A stretch of DNA of 64,000 nt from Rhipidocladum racemiflorum (lineage: Eukaryota; Streptophyta; Magnoliopsida; Poales; Poaceae). The notes below the pieces were generated by a model. That model made no database searches. It was not told the DNA's origin and saw only the letters and a list, made by a program, of their open reading frames with translations. Each line of letters starts with the position of its first letter. Position 1 is the stretch's first letter. Position numbers and translations under genes: made by a program. The stretch covers positions 16,917,374 through 16,981,373 of the forward strand of contig CM070580.1 of assembly GCA_036346355.1 (NCBI GenBank), in the 5' to 3' direction. This document shows, piece after piece, positions 35,601 to 44,195 of this stretch.

Positions 35601-36136
35601 CGCTTTGCCTTGCATTTGGTATCAAGCCGTCTTCTTTTGGCATCTTGTCTTTTAATTGATATCAAATCTAAAAGTTTGTAAAACTTATCTGATCTATTTG
35701 AATCAATCCTCAAATTCCCTTGCTTTGCTTGTGTGCTATTTGGATTTGCAATTTGTGTTTTACAATTAATTGGTATAAAGCCACAAAATTTCCACAGGCG
35801 GTGTTTTTGAAACCCTCCTTCATGCTTAATTTATTCAATACCAAAAGGGGGAGATTGTAAGTTCAAGCTTATGAAGTTCAAGTCTCTCTTCCTCACATTA
35901 TTTTAAGTTGGATGTTCATTTGCTTTTGGTGCTTATTGACAAAAAGGGGGAGAATTATGTGAGCTTTCCTCAATTGCCTTGCACATGTGTTTATCTCATG
36001 CATCTTCATATGCATCATGTGCATAGCATGCCATGGTATGGATATAAAATTCTTAATATTTGTTCCATATTGATATATATCCATTAGTGCAATTGTGGAA
36101 AAAGGTTTTGTCATCAATCACCAAAAAGGGGGAGAT
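32641..36136 (+). other. Non-coding interior of the Sirevirus-type element
   Basis: 3.5 kb of AT-rich sequence replaces pol. No protease, integrase or reverse transcriptase motif occurs in any frame. From about 34345 to 35790 it contains a dozen or more copies of (A/T)GTGGTATC or TTGGTATC-like sequence, some close to the primer-binding site (for example TTGGTATAAAGCCAC near 35770 and TTGGTATCAAGCC near 35616). Three polypurine tracts (AAAAGGGGGAGA type) lie near 35842, 35940 and 36123. Confidence 0.7.
35840..36136 (+). promoter_or_regulatory. Three polypurine tracts before the 3' LTR
   Basis: AAAAGGGGGAGATTGTAAG near 35843, AAAAAGGGGGAGAATTATG near 35940 and AAAAAGGGGGAGATTGTAAG near 36124. 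The last directly precedes the 3' LTR start (TGTAAG, 36137). The first is followed by the same TTGTAAGT as the true LTR junction. Several polypurine tracts are a known trait of Sireviruses; they prime plus-strand DNA synthesis. Confidence 0.8.
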
Positions 36137-38961
36137 TGTAAGTACAACCTCCATTAGGTTGATCCATTAAGTTGGTTTTGGTGATTAATGACAAATCCTA
36201 ATATGAGACTAATGTTTAAGTAATTACTATTTTCATCTCATCAAGGATGATTGATGATCATTGACAAATCTAATTTATAATGAGACTAACATATTTATTG
36301 AGCTTATGTTTAGTAGCCTCACATTTGGATAAAAAATGGAAAACCCAAGGTATGCATTGTATCAATGTTTATTATTTTATTGCATAATTAGTATTTAAGT
36401 TGAATTATTAATTTCTCCATTGCTTTAACCAAAAACTGTGTATCATGTTTCCCAATCCATATATTACATGGATGCACACATTTAGGGGGAGTTCACACTC
36501 TAACTTAATGTTTCATTGCATTGATCTATTCCTCATTACAACATATAAAGGATCAAGACATTGAAACTAGATCTTTGAATATACATTTAACATGCATAGT
36601 TGTAGTATACTCATGGTATCATAGGATATGCTCCAAAGAAATAAAATTGGATACGTGCATATTGATTCAAGATCAATTATATGTATGCACATATCTTTAT
36701 GGAGTTTATCTTATAGTTGATGGCTTAGAGTAACGATCATTTCCATACATTCCACATATTATGGATCATTACTTTCCATCAACATGAGTATATAAACCTG
36801 TGTAGTTATTGTATACTCATATCAATTTAAATGAAGATTTAAATTGAGTTCGTTTATCTCTTAATAATCAAAGAACATTGCATCATGAGTTGATGGTATT
36901 CTTGTGATCGATTAAGGATAATCGATAGTTCTTGAGTATAACGAAGCATTAGTTGCATCAATATACTTAAGACACAAATACAATTATTCATTTAAATTGA
37001 TTTAGATTGTGCTCAATCATTATGAAGGCATTCATTATGTGTTAATTGAGTGCAAGGATGATTGAGACAACCATGCATCTTGGACTAACTATTTTCATAA
37101 GTGATGATTGAGCCAGGTTAGGTCCAATGATGGTTAAGATAAAGAAACGGGACAAGGACGACATCATGAGGTGATGAAAGTCAAGAGGAGATCCCGTTGA
37201 GAAGGAAAGAAAAGAATGTTCATCAAGAGGAGATGAACAAGATGTTGTGAGAGCCGGGTGATGATCCGGTAAAAGAGAAGTAGAGCTGTGTGACAATCTT
37301 GAAGAGAAGATGATCGTAAATCATGAGGACTTCAAGAGAGAGCGATGTGACAATCCCGGGGAAATGAGGTATGATTGAAGATCATAAAGGCCCCAAAGGG
37401 GATTGATCACGTGCGGCATCAAAGGTAACTAGATAGAGTGTCTTGTTGTAGGCGTGCCGTACTATTAAGAGGGATGCAACGTGGATGATTTAGAAGTGTC
37501 TCTGTGCTCAAGTGTTATCTATCCTTAAATAGATGAGAGACACAATACACATCACGCACACCGGGTTGTTTGTCCGGATCGGATGTTCGATTGGGGATCG
37601 GATGTTCCGATCCATCGGTAAATCGGTGGTGTGTTGGTGAGAGTCTAGAACCTCTCTGTGAGGATCGGATGTTCGGTCTTTGGATCGGATGTTCGATAAG
37701 TGTTAAACTCAAAAAGGGTGCTCTGGTCAAATCGGATGTTACGATCGTGAAAATCGGAAGTTCGATCGTTGTTTTCAGTTTGCAAGTGTGCTGATTTTTT
37801 GCCTGATCGGAAGTTCCGATGTAAGTTCCGATGTTGGATCGGAAGTTCCGATGTCAGATCGGAAGTTCCGATGTAGACTTAGAAACTTTTTGAAAGGTTT
37901 CTGTAAGGTGCCTCTCTGTCCAGATCGGAAGTTCCGATGCAAGTTCCGATGTATCGGAAGTTCCGATGTTAGTTCCGATGTGTGTAAAACGGCTAGTTTT
38001 CTTGCTCCAACGGCTAGTCTTTGGGTGTGGGGTATAAAACCCCCCTTGGCCGGTTGGGAGAAAGGGTTGAGGATATTGTTGAAGGGCTAAACAAGAGGTT
38101 GAGCTAGTGGAGTAGAGAGAATACCTTGTGATGCATTTGTTGCTCCTTGGTCATCTCATTAGCTAGAGAGAGCTCTAATCACAAGTGTTGTGATTAGGAG
38201 TGGATTGAGTTCCTTGTTTCCTTCCCTTGTGATCTTGGTGATCCCTCTTTGAGTGAGGTGTGGGAAGTGAGAGTTAGTGCGAAGAATGAGTTAGATTGAG
38301 ATACATCTTGAGCACTAGAGTTCATTTCCAAGATCATCCATTTGTTGGATTTGTTACTCTTGGAGTTTGAAGACTCCTAGACGGCTAGGCGTCGCTCACG
38401 AGCAACCAAAGTGTGTGGTGTGCCGTGAGAAGTTTGTTGAAGGTTCGATTTCACCTCCAAAAGGGAAGAAATCAAGAAGTGAAGCCACATCTCAAGTGTG
38501 ACCGAGATTGGCGAGGAATAGGGTTGGAAAAGACCCGGCTCAAGTGTGACCGAGCCTCCTCAACGAAGACGTAGGAACCTCCTTGGAGGAAGTCCGAACT
38601 TCGGTAAACAAATCATCGTGTCAATCCTTTACATGTGCTTATTGCTTTACTTTGCTATCTTGTATTGAATTGATCTATCTAGGGTTGATTACTTAGCTAG
38701 CTAGCTTTACTAGTAGTTGTTGATATTTGTCTGTGCTAGCTTCGAGTAGAAACCAATTTGTGTATAGGCGTAATTCATTTTGCAATTCACTAAACTCTGT
38801 TCTAATCGGATATTCCGACCTCGTATCGGACATTCCGATTAGACACCGGAACCTCCGACTCCATATCGGAAGTTCCGATCTCTTTTCCGCTGCTTTGTTT
38901 TAGAAAATTGTAAATCGCCTATTCACCCCCCCCCTCTAGGCGTCCATCCTCGATCCTTTCA
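36137..38961 (+). repeat. 3' LTR of the Sirevirus-type element
   Basis: 2825 bp, nearly collinear with the 5' LTR. Differences are mainly small indels and point changes, including several palindromes that have lost one C (TTCGAT for TTCCGAT). TATA box at 38033-38039. It ends GATCCTTTCA at 38961, followed by the CATAC duplication. Confidence 0.93.
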
Positions 38962-38966
38962 CATAC

Positions 38967-39724
38967 AGGCCTAGAGAAGAGGGAGAAGAAGTCCTGGGAA
39001 TGGAATTCCTATATTTGAGTGCAGTTGGAGCGCTCATGTACCTTGCGAATAGCACTAAGCCGGACATTGCGTTCGCCGTGAATTTGCTAGTATGGTACAG
39101 TGCAGAACCCACCAAAAGGTATTGGAAAGGGGTGAAGGACATCTTCCGTTACCTCCAAGGAAGCAAAGATCTCGACTTGTTTTATAGAAGAAATAATGAA
39201 TTGAATTTGGTTGACTGTGCCGATGCTGGATACTTATCGGACCCGCATACTAGCAAATCACAAACCGGGTATGTTTTCCTTTGTGGTGGAACAACAATTT
39301 TTTGGAAGTTGTTTAAGCAGACGCTTGTCTCAACGTCGACAAACCACTCGAAAATCATTGCCTTGTATGAAGCCTCTCAAGAATGTGCATGGCTTCGAAA
39401 AATGGTTCACTACATCTAGAAGTTTTGTGGCTTGAACATGAAACGAACCCCCACTATCATCTATGAAGATAATGCAGCTTATGTTGCTTAAGTGCAAATG
39501 GGATATGTGAAAAGTAACCTCACAAAGCATATCAACCCCAAGTTCTTTTATGATCATGAAATGCATAAGATAAACGAGGTCAAGTTACTGCATACTAAGT
39601 CGTGTGAAAATATTGCATATTTATTCACTAAGTCACTCCTGGCATCTTCCTTTGAGAGATGCGTTAGAGGAATCGGGATGATGAGACTTAGAGAAGTGCA
39701 GATTTCAGGGGGGGATTTCACATA
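38967..39724 (+). pseudogene. pol of Copia copy A, 3' part (RNase H)
   Basis: Coding resumes after the nested element: YLSAVGALMYLANSTKPDIAFAV, FRYLQGSKDL, and the RNase H region with VSTSTNHSKIIALYEASQEC, IIYEDNAA and TKHINPKFFYDHEMH. Stops interrupt it at 39417-39419 (TAG where copy B has CAG) and 39489-39491 (TAA where copy B has CAA). The reading frame ends with REVQISGGDFT at 39724. Both stops are C-to-T changes. Confidence 0.83.
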
Positions 39725-39982
39725 GTCCTACATAAATCTCGAACATGAAGTTTGAGTACCCAACGTGAATCTAGAAGATTTACATTAAAGCTTGGGTGGA
39801 TTGTACTCTTTTTCCTTAGTAAGTTTTTCATTGAAGTTTTCTTATATAAGGTTTTAATGAGGCAATTCGTGCAACACAGCAAGCGTATGCTATGTACTCT
39901 TTCTCCAAGTATTTTTCCCACTGGGTTTTTCTGGAGTTTTGATGAGGCATATGCATCTCGCGGTAAAGGGTCCAAGGGGGAG

Positions 39983-40201
39983 TGTTAGGAAATTCGGCTC
40001 GTCGTGGTCCATGTGGACTCTTACCGAAACCCTGATTGTAGCTTATAAATAGGAGGCATGGAGTCACCACATTGTACACGTGCAATCAGTAATAAAGCAG
40101 AGCAGTTCCTCCTCATATCTGTGTCTCTCCCTCTCTTTCTGTTCTCCACTTTTAGATCTATTAGGCAACCCCGGACTATTCGATAGCGAGGTTGTCTAAC
40201 A
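39983..40201 (+). repeat. 3' LTR of Copia copy A with polypurine tract
   Basis: 219 bp ending TCTAACA. The polypurine tract CCAAGGGGGAG lies immediately before it (39972-39982). The AAAAC target duplication follows at 40202-40206. Confidence 0.93.
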
Positions 40202-40206
40202 AAAAC

Positions 40207-40791
40207 ATAGGAGGAGTCACAAACAAAGACAGTGTAGGAGGAGGCAACAAGACACCTACACCACCAGAGTTGTAGCGGCACAAGTTGTTGGGGCACAGAA
40301 GAAGTGGGATGGAAGTGCACGGGCTAGTGGTAATCAGTGAACAGTTCACTCATTTGACCCCCTACTTCAAGTTTTTTTTTTTTTTTTGAAAAAAGCTTTC
40401 TCTTGGAATTTTTTTTTGTAAAACTAGCCTCCTTCCGAGTACTGTAGTGCAGGAGGCCCTCCTGCTCGCGTTGTGCTCAACATTGTCTCCCGTGTTGCTC
40501 GCTTCTCGCGGTTCCGTGGTGCGATTTATGGGCCTCCCACGGTCCCCTGGTGCTGAAGGTACCAGGTATCGCCTCTTGGTCCTTTCGCGGTGCACAGGGC
40601 TAGTTTTGCCAAAAAAAAAAAAAAAATAGAGAGAGAGAGAGCCGTTTTTGCAAAATAAAAGTGAAGGAGAGGGACATATAAGTGAACAATTCTAAGCCAG
40701 CAGGTATGGTACAGATTTGGAAGTGGGTAAGAGGGGATTATTATATTACATAGATGGGGGGGGGAACAAATGCACACTATATGGATCCAAC
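40207..40791. other. Intergenic, low-complexity tracts
   Basis: No gene supported. There is a T run near 40373-40387, an A run near 40610-40626 and a short GA microsatellite near 40629-40641. Open frames here carry no domain. Confidence 0.45.
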
Positions 40792-41194
40792 CAGGGTTAA
40801 CTAAAACGAAACCGAAAAAACCGCTAGAAAACCAATAATCAAAAATTGAAAAAATCGAGTGAAAAATCGCTCAAAAATCATAAAAACTGAAGGGTTAAGA
40901 ATTCAAAAAAAAATTAAAAAACAAAAAAATCAATAAAAAAAACCGATCGGTTTTCATCGAAAACCGGCCGGTTTTGACCATGCAATTGAACACTGCAATG
41001 TTGCGACACGATTTCGACCTAAAATCGGTTGATTTTTATCGAAAACTGGTTGGTTTGTACCGAAAATCGACCGGTTTTACATTGTATAATTTTTTTACAA
41101 AAATTTATATTAGACTGATTTATCGACTCATTTTGGATGATGAACCAGCTTAATACGGTCGAAAACCACGGTTTTCACAGTTTTTTGAACCCTA
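40792..41194. mobile_element. Non-autonomous hAT element (403 bp)
   Basis: Termini CAGGGTTAACTAAAAC and (right end reverse complement) TAGGGTTCAAAAAACTG are flanked by an exact 8-bp duplication GATCCAAC (40784-40791 and 41195-41202). The interior repeats AAAACCGGTCGATTTT-like motifs in both orientations and has no open frame. Confidence 0.9.
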
Positions 41195-41202
41195 GATCCA
41201 AC

Positions 41203-42326
41203 TAGTAGGCTGCCCGTGCGTTACAACAGATTTTTAAGAAAAACTATCTTCTTTCCCTTGCCTTCCTCAATCCTCATCACAACAACTCCCCTGCAATGAG
41301 TCATGGATGCCGTCACCGCAAGCTAGCCGGGCCACATGCACCGGAAGCCGCTAACGCCTCCACATGCTCCCTCGCAGCACATCACTACTGCGCCACCTCC
41401 ACAAGCTCGCTCGTTGTACGCTGCCAAGGCCGCAGCCCTACCTGTACACCGCTGAGCGCTCGCTGAACACAGCCGCGACCTCCGCACGCTCACCTGCCAC
41501 ACACCGCCGTGCTTGCTGAACACCGCCAACGGCAAGAGGAAGTAGCAGGGCAGCAAGAACTCATATTATTTGATCCTACATATTCAACAGATAATCACAT
41601 GGCTGTGGTATATCATGATGATTTGCTCGATCTACATATGAGAAACTCACTCAGAAAATATTAGCATTGAATTTAGTTAGAAAAATACATATGCACTTTC
41701 ATTTATACACTTTTACAAAAAAAAAATTGTTTCCCCTTTGACACAATCAAACAAATGAAAAGAATGGTGTCAAATTCTTCTATATTTTCCTTTCTTGTAA
41801 AAATTTCCACCCAAAATTACAAGAATCAAAGAAACCACAACTCAATCAATGCATTCTTGCTAAAAATCTCCAGTTCTGGGGAAACTTCACAATAAGTTGT
41901 ACATGTTTGCATTTCTTTCATAAAAAATGTTATCAATCTATATGGTGTTCGAGGAGAAAGTGGAATTAAGAGTTTCGCCCTAGTAACGGTGGTGGCTCTA
42001 TGTCAGACAAGTTGAGAAAATACATGTGGATTGAAAGAAATGGTCTATAATAATCTATCCATGTAACACCAACACAAAACTTATTTTTATCAGAGAAGGT
42101 CTTCCGCTAAATACCATCTCATTTCGGCAACTTACAACAGAACTTCAACCAATACTTCAATTATGCAATCCAAAGTCTAAACTTCTACTCTACAATAGGG
42201 ATTTAGGATTTTAGATACGAACCTCTCACCAAATTTCAGTACCATATACATACCACTTGTCCCAATGTTCAGCGACAACAACGATCGTCCATGCTTAAGG
42301 CATCGCAAGTTCGCAACTGCATCCTA
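41203..42326. other. Intergenic, nothing recognised
   Basis: After the hAT element comes CTGCCCGTGCGTTACAAC, a sequence often seen at ends of degraded grass DNA elements, but no partner end was found. A GC-rich patch at 41290-41540 gives open frames without similarity. The remainder is AT-rich. Confidence 0.35.
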
Positions 42327-42912
42327 GAGCTCAAACCCCCTCTCCACCGCATAGTCTACGAAGCTGTACAACGGCTGGCACCCGATGGCCGTACTTATCA
42401 GCGAACCTATCGGCCTCCGTCTTGGCATGCGCCTTGAGCTCCTCCATCTCCATGATGCCGAGCGCGCAGGACGCTGGCATTGCTCCTCATCTTGCCGTTC
42501 CCCAAGGCCGCTCTGCATGTCGTCGGCGAGCTTGTAGAGGACGCCAACGGTGCAGGCGTAGCACTGCAGTGCTGCCCCCTTGTCAGGGCCCGCCCCTATT
42601 TCACATGCCGTCGCAAGGAAGGTCGTCGTGCACAAGCGACGCCGAGTGGAGCATCTCGAGGGCGACAGCGATGGGGAGCATAGTGGTGCACGGCGCGCCA
42701 ATGAGCTCACAGGCGGCAACGCAAAGCACCAGAGGCATGCGCTTGGCGACGCCCTGGAGTACGGCATGGCACATGGCAAAGTGGATGCTCTCCGGGGCAT
42801 GGATGTGCATCGTGGCGTCGAGCTCGGCCTCCACCTCAGCGATCAATGAGGTCCAGTAAAGGTGCGGATCAAAAGAGCGGCGGAGGCCTGGATAGGGAGG
42901 AAGAGGTTGGAT
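42327..42912 (-). pseudogene. Geranylgeranyl diphosphate synthase small-subunit-like pseudogene
   Basis: On the reverse strand one frame (42846-42601) reads AEVEAELDATMHIHAPESIH, then PLVLCVAACELIGAP and ALEMLHSASLVHDDLPC. This is the conserved N-terminal half of plant polyprenyl synthases, including the first aspartate-rich region (HDDLPC). The reading then jumps to a C-terminal part in another frame (QCYACTVGVLYKLADDM) and finally LYSFVDYAVERGFEL, the C-terminus I associate with the small subunit (GGR/SSU type) rather than the catalytic enzyme; CVAAC is a CxxxC motif of that type. Roughly the middle 100-plus residues, with the second aspartate-rich region, are missing, and at least three frame changes and no usable start exist. 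Upstream, about 42846-42912, decayed coding sequence precedes AEVEAEL. The intact partner would lie elsewhere in the genome. Confidence 0.72.
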
Positions 42913-44195
42913 TTGGAGTAGGCTGTGGGCTACAGATCGTGGAGGCTACCTCGGCCAGATGGAAATTTGATCCTCTGATATCGCGTCTCTGACGTTGGGT
43001 CACTGACATGTGGGTCCTCGCGCATGGGCTTACACGTCAGTGACCTAACAACAGAGGAACTGGTCCCAGGCAGATGAGAAGGGGATGAAGGCATGAAGCG
43101 GTTTTCCAGTGGATGATGTGGGTCATTGTGTAGTGGGCTACCGGTCGGCGCCGGTTTTCCAAGGGTGGCGTGGGCATGCACGGAAGAAGGTGACGAGGGT
43201 TGGACAATTTAAATGTTGCACGGAGTAAACTTAATCTTCTCATATCCCTTATCCAAACTAACTCATAATTCATCCTGTCTCATTGATAATAACTTCTTAG
43301 ACAACATCCTGAAGCTTAAAGTTGGAGCAAAGAAAATTTATCCACTGAGCAGAGGTGTCTTCTACACATTCATAAGCTGGGTATACTTTGACTTTAAAGT
43401 TGGAGCAAAGAAAATTGTTGTCTACAGGTTTATGAGGTGGTTACTACTTACTACACTTTCATTTTCAAGTTCAACACGAAGAGAAGTTTTGTTTGCACAT
43501 ATATTTAGTATGGTTTCAAAATCAAAACAAATAAAACTACCATATTGGTGTAGGGTTTGGTCCAATCTTTACAGCCGTGCAGCCTGATGAATGACATCGC
43601 CAACCACTGTCTCTATTACAACAACTTGTGATGCTCGATTCACCCAACCACACGCTTCGATCCCAGCGGTGGAGTAAACATATTCAAACAACCACTAAGG
43701 CAATCGCAAGAACCACATAGTCAAGACACTCAGTGCATTTCCAATTCTATCCTATCTTGACACAAACACTATAACAATAACATATATTTCTTAATATCAA
43801 AAATTTGATTACAATGAAAGGGAATGCCCAGCCTTTTATAGAATTTTTTATTTGCTACAGTATAATGGTTTTAGTGGATCGTTCGGCAATTTCTGTCTGC
43901 TCAGGAGGAAATTTACCGAGTATATACAATGGCAAATGAGTAAACGTGGGGTGCCAATAGCATTTTGCAGATCACCATCATCCACCAGAAAATGAGAAAC
44001 TATCTACTGTTTATAACCTCAAAATACTTGAAGGTTGGTGTAGCCTAGTCCAATCCCAAAAGGACAAGCCTGCTAATCTACAAAATACAATTATACAACA
44101 GCAAAGGACACACAATAGACTTCTCCCCTGGAGCTAATACAAATAGGCAGCCGTACAAGTTTTACCATGGCAGCAAATGGCAATTTTGAAAGTGC
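42913..44195. other. Intergenic and 3' UTR of the NRAMP gene
   Basis: An inverted pair GGTCACTGACATGTG / CACGTCAGTGACC lies at about 42999-43044. A direct repeat AAAGTTGGAGCAAAGAAAATT occurs at about 43318-43338 and 43399-43419. The part next to 44196 is probably the 3' UTR of the reverse-strand NRAMP gene. No other gene is supported. Confidence 0.4.

Larger units (their letters stand above)
27870..38961 (+). mobile_element. Non-autonomous Sirevirus-type Copia element (11.1 kb), nested
   Basis: LTRs of 2814 bp (27870-30683) and 2825 bp (36137-38961), both TGTAAGTACAACC to GATCCTTTCA, are flanked by an exact 5-bp duplication CATAC (27865-27869 and 38962-38966). It lies inside pol of Copia copy A. 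The primer-binding site TTGGTATCGAGCCACGG (30685-30701) resembles the initiator-methionine tRNA complement. The 5.45-kb interior encodes only a gag-like protein; no protease, integrase or reverse transcriptase motif is seen in any frame from 32640 to 36136. Long LTRs, a gag with two zinc knuckles, repeated polypurine tracts and palindromic LTR repeats fit the Sirevirus (SIRE/Maximus) lineage. It would need enzymes from a full relative. Confidence 0.9.
23487..40201 (+). mobile_element. Copia retrotransposon, copy A (with nested insertion)
   Basis: The ends are 219-bp LTRs (23487-23705 and 39983-40201), both TGTTAGGAAA to TCTAACA, flanked by an exact 5-bp duplication AAAAC (23482-23486 and 40202-40206). 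The order gag, protease, integrase, reverse transcriptase, RNase H defines Copia. The nested element at 27870-38961 plus one 5-bp duplication accounts for all but about 5.6 kb, so the element before that insertion was about 5.6 kb. By eye the two LTRs differ at about 14 positions (roughly 6%), which indicates an old insertion. A second copy lies at 49839-56892. Confidence 0.95.

Noticed and set aside
42324..42859. Forward-strand frames over the GGPPS-like pseudogene
   Set aside because: Only the reverse strand carries recognisable polyprenyl synthase motifs.
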